Shown here piece by piece: positions 1 through 8,404 of a stretch of 64,000 bases of DNA. The notes below the pieces were generated by a model. That model did no database searches and had not been told where the DNA came from. It saw nothing but the letters and a program-made list of their open reading frames with translations. Within the stretch, counting starts at the first letter, position 1. Each line of letters begins with the position of its first letter. Source of the stretch: JAUXEH01 sp965533275 (lineage in GTDB: Bacteria > Acidobacteriota > Aminicenantia > Aminicenantales > Aminicenantaceae). A program made the translations under genes and the position numbers. The stretch lies in the NCBI GenBank assembly GCA_965533275.1, contig CBESWG010000012.1:17897-81896 (forward strand). The letters run 5' to 3'.

Positions 1-71
1 TCACTTTGTGAATAAACTTGGGACCCGCCAATGCACATATAAACGGCAAAAATCAGCATCGCTTTTTTCAT
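1..71 (-). CDS. N-terminus of a secreted protein, cut by the window edge
   Basis: An ATG at 71 (reverse strand) follows an AAGGATG-type ribosome binding site. It opens a frame beginning Met-Lys-Lys-Ala, then a hydrophobic run ending in Gly-Gly-Ser-Gln-Val-Tyr-Ser-Gln, which reads as a Sec signal peptide with its cleavage region. Only about 23 residues are inside the window, so the function cannot be told. It lies about 120 bases downstream of the cyclodeaminase-family gene on the same strand. I see no gene or clear terminator in the stretch between them. Confidence 0.5.
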   Translation of the reverse strand, partial: MKKAMLIFAVYMCIGGSQVYSQS

Positions 72-192
72 CTTTTCATCCTTCAGTTTGACATGAGAGT
101 TCCCATTCAAACGATTACAAAACAATATTCTACCATTCAAGATGTAATTTTCACTCCCCGGCATTCATAGCAAGGGACACGGGGACATCAAG

Positions 193-1149
193 CTATTTCA
201 TGGTTGCCAAGGCATGATAGACGGCCTTGGCGATCTGGATGTCTTGCACCGCGACCCCGGTCAGGTCTGCGATGGTGATCTGTTCCTCGGAGATTCTGCG
301 GAGCTCTGGACGGGCGATCAGGTTTCCCAATTCAACGACCGTCTCTTTCTCCAGCACACCGGCCTTCAGGGCTTGATGGATCTCGCCTCGCAGAAGGCAC
401 TGGCTGATACTGTCAGCGACTACGATATCGGCTTTTTGGAGAATTTTGGGATCCAGCTCGATCTTCTCCGGAGTGTCGGAGCCCATAGCTGTGATATGCG
501 TTCCCATACGGATTTTTTCGGCGGACAACAGGGGGGTTTTTGAGGGAGTTGCCGTGACTATAAGGTTGCATTGAGCGGCAATATCTTCGGTACTCAAGGT
601 CGTTTGGACTCGGTATCCCAGAGCTGCCATGTCCTTTTTGTAGGCATCCAGTTCGTCCTGATTCATGCCCCACACCATGACATCCCTACAGTCAATAACA
701 TCTGCTAAGTATTCGACCTGCATCCGGCCCTGTGTGCCCGCGCCTAAGACACCAATACATTCGATATTTTTTGGAGCCAGATATTTTGCGCTAACTGCAC
801 CCGCGGCTGCGGTACGTACATTCGTGAGATGACACTCGTCCAGGAGGGCGCAGGCCAGCTCGCCTGTCCCTTTCTTGAACAGCAGTATGAGCCCATCGCT
901 TGTATACCGACTCGAAGAGGGGCTCTCGAAGAATCCAGAAGCGATTTTAATGGCATAATAATCATCATCTAAGAGATATCCATATTTTATGTGGACATCG
1001 CCTGGAGGCTTTTTAAATACCATCTCCCCAACAGGGGGGATCACTGCCTTGCCTTGGGAATAGGCGACAAATCCTTCTTCGATCTCTTGGATAGGTTGGA
1101 GTGACTTCAAGACATCCTTGATCTGAGCGAGATTATAGATTTCAGTCAT
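193..1149 (-). CDS. Ornithine cyclodeaminase / mu-crystallin family protein
   Basis: This 318-residue protein has the length and Rossmann-fold pattern of the ornithine cyclodeaminase/mu-crystallin family, including the dinucleotide-binding stretch GVLGAGTQGRMQ and a Thr-Ala-Thr-Pro-Ser segment after it. Members are NAD(P)-dependent cyclodeaminases, ketimine or pyrroline-2-carboxylate reductases, or alanine dehydrogenases, so the substrate is open. I chose the ATG at 1149 because AAAGGAAACATGAA precedes it; a longer frame would overlap the upstream methyltransferase. The gene ends in UAG. It is last in the methylamine cluster, which suggests reduction or deamination of an N-methylated or cyclic amino acid linked to demethylation (inference). 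A degraded copy sits at 10057-10140. Confidence 0.8.
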   Translation of the reverse strand: MTEIYNLAQIKDVLKSLQPIQEIEEGFVAYSQGKAVIPPVGEMVFKKPPGDVHIKYGYLLDDDYYAIKIASGFFESPSSSRYTSDGLILLFKKGTGELACALLDECHLTNVRTAAAGAVSAKYLAPKNIECIGVLGAGTQGRMQVEYLADVIDCRDVMVWGMNQDELDAYKKDMAALGYRVQTTLSTEDIAAQCNLIVTATPSKTPLLSAEKIRMGTHITAMGSDTPEKIELDPKILQKADIVVADSISQCLLRGEIHQALKAGVLEKETVVELGNLIARPELRRISEEQITIADLTGVAVQDIQIAKAVYHALATMK

Positions 1150-1198
1150 TTCATGTTTCCTTTTCCGATTTCCAACAATTAGTGAATCAAGGTCAGAT

Positions 1199-2668
1199 TT
1201 ATGGGAGATGCGGTAAAGAAGAGATATTGTTGTCCCGTGCATCTGCAAGCATGACCTGTTCGAGTTCTTTCACAACATCTTCTCCGGGTAATGCAGGGGC
1301 CGTTTCCTGCAGAATTTTTTCAACCTCTTGATCAGCTCTATCGGAAATCGATTTTTTCCCTTGTGATACCCAGTGTTCGTAATTGTCTCGATCCACAACC
1401 TGGGAAGGAAAAGTATGTTCCTTCCGGTACCATTCGCGGGTGTGCGGTAGAGTCAAAAACTGCGTTTTGTCCGTGAATCCTTCAAATATGTGGGTAGCAA
1501 TCGGCTCTTCCCTTTGAGCGATGCCATCCAGCAGCCGATACGCCATGCCGCATATTTCATTGTCAATCACCAGCTTTGACAGACTTTGGCATCTGATAAA
1601 ATCAAGCATCCCGGCTCCAGAGATGACATTTACTCCCGAGAGCGCAGCGAGAATGACGCCGATACCGGTTTCAAAACCGGCTTGCTCATCCATGATTTTG
1701 GCATCGCTCATTCCCATATACGTGTGGCTCGGCATTTTTAAATATTTAGCGATCTGTGTATAGGCGGAATCTATCATGAGGGTCTCGATAGCGCCTGTGG
1801 GAGTGGTTCCTTTGCGCATATCAAAACTGATGGGACAGCCTCCAAAAATGACCGGAGCTCCTTTTTCCGCCAGCTGGCAGATGACAACTCCGGAAAGGCT
1901 TTCAACAACATGCTGGACCAATGTACCTGAGATCGTAACGGGTGATGTTGCGCCTGTCATCCCCATGGAGATGAGCTCAGAGGGGATCCCTGCCCTGGCA
2001 CTGTCTACCAAACTTTGAGCGGTCAGATTGCTCCATTTCAATGGAGGAGAGGGGCAGGCATCGAAAACGGCGAGCGGCTTTTCCGCCAATTTTTCCTCAC
2101 TTCCCCTCACCGCTACCAACATATCCCGCATGGGTTTGAATCCTTCAGTACGGAATGTCCCGGTTATGATGGGTTTTTCGGAATATTGGAGACATATATA
2201 CATTCGGTAGCTATCGGAGATCGTTTCTAGCACATCCGTGCTGATAATCGAAGTACTTTGGAAATGGATGTTGTTCATGCAGTCTGTCAGTCGAGTGAAT
2301 CTGACTAAATCACTCGTAACAGGCTTCCGCTGCATTTTGGTCACCGGATCAAGAATGGCGACAGCGGTGGAACCCGGATTGAAATGCACATGGTCGTCCC
2401 CCAGGATAAATTCCTTTTCACCGCTTCGATCATAGAGTTTTATGACCGGAGGAGTGGAGGCCAGGGATTCTTCAACCAGTTTGGGAGTAATAAATACTCT
2501 TCGTGATGATTCATCAATTTTCATCCCTGCATCTCTTAAAAGATGAAGCGCATCCTGGTTTTCTATAAAAACTCCCTGTTTTTCGAGGATGATCAGAGCT
2601 TCATCGATAATTTTTTGAATAAGCTCAGTACTCAATAAGGATATTTTTGGTTGTTTTGTAGGGATCAT
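1199..2668 (-). CDS. MttB-superfamily corrinoid methyltransferase without pyrrolysine
   Basis: The 489-residue product matches the trimethylamine methyltransferase (MttB) superfamily in length and sequence, with the conserved middle around YMGMSDAKIMDEQAG. In true MttB a pyrrolysine lies near this point; here the frame is open and ends in UAA, so it belongs to the non-Pyl branch. Characterised members of that branch (for example MtgB) demethylate quaternary amines such as glycine betaine or proline betaine and methylate a corrinoid protein. The substrate is not readable from sequence. The gene has AAAGGAATGCC before its ATG and lies 18 bases after the corrinoid-protein gene, its likely partner; an ornithine-cyclodeaminase-family gene follows. 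Confidence 0.85.
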   Translation of the reverse strand: MIPTKQPKISLLSTELIQKIIDEALIILEKQGVFIENQDALHLLRDAGMKIDESSRRVFITPKLVEESLASTPPVIKLYDRSGEKEFILGDDHVHFNPGSTAVAILDPVTKMQRKPVTSDLVRFTRLTDCMNNIHFQSTSIISTDVLETISDSYRMYICLQYSEKPIITGTFRTEGFKPMRDMLVAVRGSEEKLAEKPLAVFDACPSPPLKWSNLTAQSLVDSARAGIPSELISMGMTGATSPVTISGTLVQHVVESLSGVVICQLAEKGAPVIFGGCPISFDMRKGTTPTGAIETLMIDSAYTQIAKYLKMPSHTYMGMSDAKIMDEQAGFETGIGVILAALSGVNVISGAGMLDFIRCQSLSKLVIDNEICGMAYRLLDGIAQREEPIATHIFEGFTDKTQFLTLPHTREWYRKEHTFPSQVVDRDNYEHWVSQGKKSISDRADQEVEKILQETAPALPGEDVVKELEQVMLADARDNNISSLPHLP

Positions 2669-2686
2669 GGCATTCCTTTTTTCAGA

Positions 2687-3337
2687 TCAAGTCGAAAGAA
2701 CGTTCTTTAAAACTTTTACGGCCGTCATGGCGTTCTCAGCATATCCGCCGGCCCCGATATCATCAGCCCATCTCTGGTTTACAGGAGCCCCCCCCACCAT
2801 GACTTTAAACCGGGAAGCAAGATCTTTTTCAATGAGCATCTCGATCAGTTTTCTTTGATTGACCATCGTTGTCGTTAACAGGGCAGAGAGGCAGATGATA
2901 TCTGCGTCCACTTCGACAGCCTTCTCGATAAATTTTTCCGGCTTAACATCCCCACCCAGGTCATAGACATTATATCCGTTGGCGGACAGCATGGAAGCAA
3001 CCAGATTTTTCCCAATATCATGGATATCGCCCTCGACAGTCCCGATCACAACTTTCCCCTGTGATTGAGCAGTTGTCTTGGATTTCTCCAACTCCGGTTG
3101 AAGGATCTGCATGGCCTCCTTCATACATTCTGCGCTGGTTAGGAGCTCGGGTAAGAAATACTCACCTTTTTCCCACATATCTCCAACTTTTTGTATTCCC
3201 GGTGTAAAGCCTTTTTCGATGACTTCTGTCAGGTTCAACTTATGCGTTATGGCTTCTTTTGCCAGAGCAACAGCCTTCTCCTTCTCTCCATCAATAACGC
3301 TCTGTTTCATGAGGGCGTACAATTCTTCTTTGTTCAT
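2687..3337 (-). CDS. mtbC: Methylamine corrinoid protein (MtbC-like)
   Basis: This 216-residue protein has the two-domain layout of methyltransferase corrinoid proteins: an N-terminal helical cap and a cobalamin-binding Rossmann domain. The cofactor motif is visible as DIHDIG with the lower-ligand histidine at about residue 106, and downstream are the SALLTTTM and VGGAPV segments that hold the nucleotide tail. A longer frame exists, but the start at 3337 has an AGGAGG site seven to eight bases upstream. It lies between mtbB and the MttB-type gene, so it could accept methyl groups from either. Its paralogue at 8405-9055 has exactly the same length. Confidence 0.9.
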   Translation of the reverse strand: MNKEELYALMKQSVIDGEKEKAVALAKEAITHKLNLTEVIEKGFTPGIQKVGDMWEKGEYFLPELLTSAECMKEAMQILQPELEKSKTTAQSQGKVVIGTVEGDIHDIGKNLVASMLSANGYNVYDLGGDVKPEKFIEKAVEVDADIICLSALLTTTMVNQRKLIEMLIEKDLASRFKVMVGGAPVNQRWADDIGAGGYAENAMTAVKVLKNVLST

Positions 3338-3394
3338 ACATCCTCCTTCTGAATTAATAAAATACGTTCTTTCCAACCTTGACTTCAAGAAGTG

Positions 3395-4786
3395 TTATAT
3401 ATCAAGACCGGTTTTTTCTTTAAATCGTTTTAGGCAATTGATCTTTATACCCAAGAGTTCTTCTATCCGGAATTTTGTCTCTATTCCGATCGCTGTGCCG
3501 GGAGTAGGATTGATCATCCCCAGGTTTAAATCTTCACGGAGTTCAGACATTACCAAAGGATCGGAAAGTTCGAGCTTTGAAACTTTCAGCTTGTCGGCCA
3601 CATACGCTTTGGCTTGTTCAAGCCTCATGCCGCGGGTCATTTGCATGCGCGCTACCAGATCTCCGGAGGTGCGCATTCCGCCCATGCCCGAGGCGACGGC
3701 GTGGGTAGCAGCCATTCCCAGGACATCGCCTAAGCCCACCTACAAACCGTCCAGACGCGTGATCTCAACAACCGCTGTAGAGGCTCTTGATACAGCATCG
3801 ATAGGCACAAATGGCGTTACCGGAAGCCCTCCTACCCCCATGCCCATATTGGCATGAACGGGTATGTTGGATACTTCTACACAGGCTTTTAAGAACGTTA
3901 CTACCCGGGCAATATTCCAAGCGCAGGATCTGCTGGTGTTGGTATTGACGACCGGCCCAAAGATGGTGACACCTGCTTTCTCCGCCAATTTCACCTGTTC
4001 ATGCGGATATAATCCTGCCAAGCGCTGCCCGTCAAATTTTAGTCCACCGTGCATACCCAGAACGAATTCCCCTGACATCCCCATTTCAATACAGATATCC
4101 GGATATTTCTTTTTCAGGATCTCAACGGCTCTCAACGCCGCCTGGAAATCGGGATCTCCAGATGATCCCGTGGTGTCGAGGTCAATGGCATCCACCCCTG
4201 ATTCATACAACTCACTGGCAACATAGACAATATCCCGAATAGAAAGTTCTACAGCTTCTTCGAATGCCTGCTGAGCTTCTTGAACTTTCCCCTGCCCCAT
4301 CAGATCTGATGGGTTGGGAACCGGGCCTTCGGGTTTGCTGTAAAGACCCAGGTTCGGCATAGCACCGTACAAGACAGGAACAGTTGTATTCATGAGAGCG
4401 AGTTCCAAAACATTTCTCTCATAATTTAAAACCGGCTTGACGGATTTCCAGGAATAATCGTTATGACCCAGTTCAACAGTATCGGCACCCAGCATTCTTT
4501 CAAAGATCTGCAAAGACTGCAGCCTGTCAACTTGGACGAGCGTACGCTGGACCTCTCCGCAGGTCGAATCATAGGTGAAAACAACTTCTTTCCCCATCTC
4601 GACGCCGACCGGCCGCGACGAAGACCAGTAAATCTCGAAGAGGCGGTCTAATTCATCTTGAGAAAGGGGTGAGATTTTTCCTCTATCGGCAGCGTCCTTG
4701 GTTCCTTCCTCGAGATCGGATTTCATCTCGGCCTCGGTAAATTCCACCAACGCTCCGTCACCCATTCTAGTCCAGATTTTTTTCAT
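3395..4786 (-). CDS. mtbB: Dimethylamine methyltransferase MtbB with in-frame UAG (pyrrolysine)
   Basis: Two consecutive reading frames, 3740-4786 and 3395-3739, are in phase and separated only by a UAG at 3740-3742. Before it the protein reads TRLDGL and after it VGLGDVLGMAATHA, which is the active-site context of dimethylamine methyltransferases, where UAG encodes pyrrolysine. Read through, the product is 463 residues with Pyl at 349; archaeal MtbB is about 467. The true stop is UAA. Pyrrolysine is thought to bind and activate the methylamine for transfer to the corrinoid protein. The ATG at 4786 is preferred over a GTG at 4798 because GGGAGG lies at proper spacing for it. The complete pyl gene set is immediately upstream. 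Confidence 0.95.
3740..3742 (-). other. Pyrrolysine codon (UAG) in mtbB
   Basis: The plus strand reads cta, so the mRNA has UAG in phase between two conserved halves of MtbB. The 114 residues after it are essential family sequence, so termination here would make a useless fragment. The matching tRNA with anticodon CUA is at 5222-5293. Confidence 0.95.
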
Positions 4787-4845
4787 GTTATGCTTCACCT
4801 CCCTTCCCTATTAATATCAAAATTTACATTTTTTTGCATCCGGAT

Positions 4846-5184
4846 TCACTCATCGTCATTTCTTCTGAGCAGGGAACCCATGTGCTGGCTGAAAAAAGTC
4901 TTTTTATATTTTTCAATTTTCCACTCTGGTGTACGGCAGATACTGCACTTTTCGAAATGCCATTTATTTCGCAGCCACCTGGCAGCCCGGCTTCGCTTCG
5001 AATTCCGAACTGTGAAGGATTTATTGCAGTGAGTCTGGATATCGGCATATCCTCTTTCAAACTGAATAGATTTGATTCCGTGCAATACCCCGCTTCGCGC
5101 CGGCCAGATCTTCATTTTTTCCAGAAGTAGAAAAAAATCGACCTGTTTACGGTAATACTTGTCCTTTATCTTTTTTTCTGCCAT
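4846..5184 (-). CDS. pylSn: Pyrrolysyl-tRNA synthetase N-terminal domain protein PylSn
   Basis: This 112-residue basic protein matches the stand-alone N-terminal tRNA-binding domain of bacterial pyrrolysyl-tRNA synthetase: YYRKQVDFFLLLEKMKIWP, then SGVLHGIKS, a THCNKSF segment, RNSKRSRAARWLRNKW and CSICRTPEWK. The histidine and cysteines are those of the known zinc-binding fold. It raises tRNA-Pyl affinity for the catalytic half, PylSc, encoded here 4 kb upstream. Its ATG lies one base after a UGA that would end a UAG read-through product of pylD. Only a weak ribosome binding site (GAGCTGA) is visible. Confidence 0.93.
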   Translation of the reverse strand: MAEKKIKDKYYRKQVDFFLLLEKMKIWPARSGVLHGIKSIQFERGYADIQTHCNKSFTVRNSKRSRAARWLRNKWHFEKCSICRTPEWKIEKYKKTFFSQHMGSLLRRNDDE

Positions 5185-5221
5185 TTCAGCTCACATATGT
5201 TGCGTAGTGCTGTATTTCTAT

Positions 5222-5293
5222 TGGCGGGGAGTCCGGGAGTCGCACCCGGCTACATGGATTTAGAATCCATGCGATCCTTCCGATCTACCCCCC
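5222..5293 (-). tRNA. pylT: tRNA-Pyl, anticodon CUA
   Basis: The reverse strand folds into a 72-nt tRNA with all the odd traits of tRNA-Pyl: a 7-bp acceptor stem with one G-U pair, a single base before the D stem, a 4-bp D stem with a 5-nt loop, a 6-bp anticodon stem (CATGGA/TCCATG), the loop TTCTAAA giving anticodon CUA, a 3-nt variable loop and a T loop without the usual TTC. CCA is encoded. The last nine bases of pylD, including its UAG, are tRNA positions 1-9. The gene lies between pylD and pylSn, so it is probably cut out of the operon transcript. Confidence 0.97.
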
Positions 5294-6124
5294 GTCCGTG
5301 TTACTAGTATACATATTTAAAGCCATTGCCAGCATGGTCGCCGTACCTATCTGCAGTGGATCATGGATCAACCGGCCTTCAATTTTGATACGAGCTTCTC
5401 TGGTTAATCCGATGGGCAATCCACAGGCGGCAACCACTGTATCTGGTCTGACCGAATCTTCAGGAATGATATCCTCGGCCGGTGAGGCATCAAACAAGAT
5501 CGAATGTTTTATTAATGCCGGCAATATCTCTCTTTCCACGGATATCCCTAATTCAGATGCAAGTTTGGAAGTTTTGTCAGGATCAATATCATAGACAAAC
5601 ACCGTTGCGCCAAGTTCTTTCAGCGCGATGCATGCATATCTGCCAACCCGGCCGCCTCCAATAACCAAAACCTCTCTACCAGATATCCCTTTCAACAATA
5701 GAGCAAGCGCCGCAACATACCCCCGGGCAGTAGCTTCGCTATTGTCTACCACTTTCCCAGTTTCCGTACTGATCGCCACAAAAAGCTCATCGTCAGCAAG
5801 AAACAGGATTTTTGCTCCCTCTTCGAAACTCTCTGCCAGCCCAGTCACATCATGCGCCTGGGTTACGAATGCTGAATAACCGAGATAACGAATGATACTT
5901 TCTACAGCCTGGCTGAATCCTGGGATGAGGCCTTCTCCTGTGGTAATGGGCACCACAGCGATCGGCATGGGTGAAGCATTTTTCTTCAGGTATTCTTCCT
6001 CAAGACCAGCCGCAAGACAAGCTATCGAAGCCAGCGTGTTGCCGGTTTTTTCGATCAGTTCTAGATCATATTCAGGCAGTTTTTCCGCCAAGCCGTGCAA
6101 AATGGTCCCAGACAGCCGAGTCAT
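5285..6124 (-). CDS. pylD: 3-methylornithyl-N6-lysine dehydrogenase PylD
   Basis: PylD performs the last step of pyrrolysine synthesis, oxidising 3-methylornithyl-lysine so that the product closes to the pyrroline ring. The 279-residue product, slightly longer than the roughly 260-residue archaeal enzyme, shows the NAD-binding VLVIGGGRVGRYACIALKELG segment near residue 150 and a conserved VAACGLPIG segment. Its ATG overlaps the pylC stop (ATGA). The final two glycine codons and the UAG stop lie inside pylT. If the UAG were read as pyrrolysine, the frame would run on for 32 codons to a UGA just before pylSn. Confidence 0.93.
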   Translation of the reverse strand: MTRLSGTILHGLAEKLPEYDLELIEKTGNTLASIACLAAGLEEEYLKKNASPMPIAVVPITTGEGLIPGFSQAVESIIRYLGYSAFVTQAHDVTGLAESFEEGAKILFLADDELFVAISTETGKVVDNSEATARGYVAALALLLKGISGREVLVIGGGRVGRYACIALKELGATVFVYDIDPDKTSKLASELGISVEREILPALIKHSILFDASPAEDIIPEDSVRPDTVVAACGLPIGLTREARIKIEGRLIHDPLQIGTATMLAMALNMYTSNTDGG

Positions 6125-7284
6125 TTATTTCCCCAATCGAATCTATCCTCGGATGCCCCAAATGTCAATTTGATGTCTTCGATGATCTTGACATGCCGGT
6201 TCCATACATCTTCCATGTTTTCACCATGAATGATCAGTGTGGCAACCCAATTCGATTTGTCGGGATCAAAATCTGTCAGCGCTTCATCTGCGCCGAAAAA
6301 TTTTTCACGCAATTCAAGTGGACCCGCCTCAGCGATGATGTGTTCGCCTGCAATTTCCAGCTTTTCCGGTGTGACCTCGATATGTTCATAAATAACAAAC
6401 TGATCCTCCCTTACCGAGAGATCAGGATCCAGCTTTTTCTTGGAAAAGATACTGAAAAGATGCTCCAGCATATTTATTTGGGTCGAATGATAGACTGCTG
6501 TAGGGGTTTGGCTCGGCAAACGGGCATCGATCTCCAGCACTTTGAGCGTATCTTCATGCAGAATAACCTCTACATCCATCACCCCAGAAAGATCAAGGCT
6601 GTCAGCGATTTTCCGAGCGATTTTCCTCAGCTCATTTTTGTGTGTTTCCACGAGATCCACAGGGGCTGTAACGCGTTTGCAGTCATACACTGTGTCAACT
6701 TCGATCAAGGTAGTCTGTAGCGGCACATAGTCTCCTTCACAACCCAGGATCTCGATCGAATACGAAGGGCCATCCAACCATTCCTCTATTACCCACTCTT
6801 CGGGGAAATCCTCTGTTTGAGACGTAAATGCATGCAATTCTTCCTGGGTATTAATTTTCCGGATTCCGCTGCTTCCGCTTTGACCGGAAGGTTTCGCGAT
6901 AGCGGGAAATCTGTTGAACAGAGGCGATGAAGCAGCAGGTATCCCAAGTTCTTTGAATAGACTATTTGATCTTATTTTGGAGGAACTGACGGCAAATGCA
7001 TCGGGATCGAAGGCCAGCGGAACGTCAGCTTTTCTTGCTGCCTTTTCCAAAGAGGCTAGAGCTACGTGTTCTTCAAAGGCAGGGATTACGAAATCGACCC
7101 TCTTAAGAATATTTGATAGTCTGGATGATTCCTGAAGTATATCTATCTGATGGAATTCATGGCAGAGACCGGCGGCCGGGACGGCTGGATCCTTGTCCAA
7201 CAATAAAACGTCCCAACCGGCTTTGAGGGCAAGATAAGAAGCTTCAATACCCTGAAGCCTCCCGCCTGCAACGGCAACTCTCAT
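6121..7284 (-). CDS. pylC: 3-methylornithine-L-lysine ligase PylC
   Basis: PylC is the ATP-grasp ligase that joins 3-methylornithine to the epsilon-amino group of lysine in pyrrolysine synthesis. The 387-residue protein opens with a Rossmann-type MRVAVAGGRLQGIEAS, then the ATP-grasp core with AKPSGQSGSSGIRK as the glycine-rich loop, and acidic Mg-binding segments such as DVEVILHEDTLKVLEIDARLP. Its length fits the family (about 360-390). It overlaps pylB upstream and pylD downstream by four bases each (ATGA), so the three are translationally coupled. Confidence 0.94.
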   Translation of the reverse strand: MRVAVAGGRLQGIEASYLALKAGWDVLLLDKDPAVPAAGLCHEFHQIDILQESSRLSNILKRVDFVIPAFEEHVALASLEKAARKADVPLAFDPDAFAVSSSKIRSNSLFKELGIPAASSPLFNRFPAIAKPSGQSGSSGIRKINTQEELHAFTSQTEDFPEEWVIEEWLDGPSYSIEILGCEGDYVPLQTTLIEVDTVYDCKRVTAPVDLVETHKNELRKIARKIADSLDLSGVMDVEVILHEDTLKVLEIDARLPSQTPTAVYHSTQINMLEHLFSIFSKKKLDPDLSVREDQFVIYEHIEVTPEKLEIAGEHIIAEAGPLELREKFFGADEALTDFDPDKSNWVATLIIHGENMEDVWNRHVKIIEDIKLTFGASEDRFDWGNK

Positions 7285-8393
7285 TCTCCTAACCTGTCAG
7301 TCAAGTTCTGTGTGCTTAAGCGGGATTTGGCATTCTTTATCCAACCGGCATAATCGGACGGAATGCCAGGCTGAAGGTGAAGACATTCTAAAACGGGGAT
7401 AACACTCCGTACCGAACGTACACCTTCCTCAATTCCAAGAGAGGATTGTGACACCCCGGATAAATCCATCAAAGGTGGGATCAAGGAGGTGATAACATTG
7501 GCTCCTGCTTGCAGCCGGGCAGCCACGTTTTCTAAACCATCTATATCCAATGAGGCAGGAATCATTTTGTCAGGAAAAACAAGCCGTAAAACTGCGATGG
7601 TTTTCATCTCTCCGGTACTGGGTGAGACGAGCCGAAACTCCATGGGAGTACCGACTTGGGGAATAAAGCGCATGACACGGGCCTGGTGGACATCCATCGC
7701 CTGCATAGCTCTGATAGAAGTCACAATATCAGATAAAGATTCACCCACCCCTGTAAGAATACCTTCTTCTATTAACAATCCAGCTTTGCGCGCAAAATAT
7801 TTTGAAGAAATCCGGGTTTCATAATCTTGTTCTGGTCGAAGATCCGCAAAGAGTTCTCTGTTATGGGTTTCCTGATAGCAGGCGTACCAATCGATACCAT
7901 CCCTGGCAAATGCCGCTAACAGTGAGTGAGGTGCGATCCCCGGGGAAACCATAACCGGCAAACCGGTCTCTCTTTTGACCCGGCATAGCAATTCTTGAAG
8001 GGCTGCATACCCGTCATCGGTTTGACAATAAAAGGGATCTTCCCCCATGGTAAGGTCGATGAGATGAACTCCCGATTCCACCAATCTTAACGCTGCTTCT
8101 ATAATTTCGCTTTCGGTTTTTCTGTAGCGCCTTGCCAATTGATTTGACACTCGTGATGCACAAAAAACACAATTGTTCCTGCAGTAGGTCGAAAAATAGA
8201 TAAAGCCGTATAGATAGATCTTTTCCCCAAAATACCGTTGTCTTAGATTTCGTGCCGTGGAATAAAGTCTATTCAGATCTGAAAGGGATTCCAAGGATAA
8301 TAAAGTTAATATCTCCGAATTTGAAAGGGGGATCTCCTCATCAGCTTTCGCCAGTATGTTTTCAAGGGGCCCATGATTCGGAAATTTTTTCAT
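7281..8393 (-). CDS. pylB: Methylornithine synthase PylB (radical SAM)
   Basis: PylB is the radical SAM lysine mutase that makes (3R)-3-methyl-D-ornithine, the first step of pyrrolysine synthesis. The 370-residue product has the iron-sulfur motif Cys71-x3-Cys75-x2-Cys78 in STYCRNNCVFCASR, followed by a TIM-barrel with the conserved LIDLTMGEDP and TGVGES segments typical of the PylB/BioB-like group. It follows the corrinoid-protein gene by 11 bases and overlaps pylC by four, which places it in the same operon. Confidence 0.95.
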   Translation of the reverse strand: MKKFPNHGPLENILAKADEEIPLSNSEILTLLSLESLSDLNRLYSTARNLRQRYFGEKIYLYGFIYFSTYCRNNCVFCASRVSNQLARRYRKTESEIIEAALRLVESGVHLIDLTMGEDPFYCQTDDGYAALQELLCRVKRETGLPVMVSPGIAPHSLLAAFARDGIDWYACYQETHNRELFADLRPEQDYETRISSKYFARKAGLLIEEGILTGVGESLSDIVTSIRAMQAMDVHQARVMRFIPQVGTPMEFRLVSPSTGEMKTIAVLRLVFPDKMIPASLDIDGLENVAARLQAGANVITSLIPPLMDLSGVSQSSLGIEEGVRSVRSVIPVLECLHLQPGIPSDYAGWIKNAKSRLSTQNLTDRLGE

Positions 8394-8404
8394 TCTTACA
8401 GTAT

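Noticed and set aside
150..192. Sequence GGGACACGGGGACA after the cyclodeaminase-family gene as part of a repeat family
   Set aside because: Only one copy is seen in the window, so a repeat cannot be supported.
1150..1248. Longer N-terminus for the ornithine-cyclodeaminase-family protein
   Set aside because: It would overlap the end of the MttB-type gene, has no family likeness and the ATG at 1149 has a good ribosome binding site.
1199..2668. Possible pyrrolysine codon in the MttB-type gene
   Set aside because: The frame is continuous with no UAG at the Pyl position and it ends in UAA after a full-length protein.
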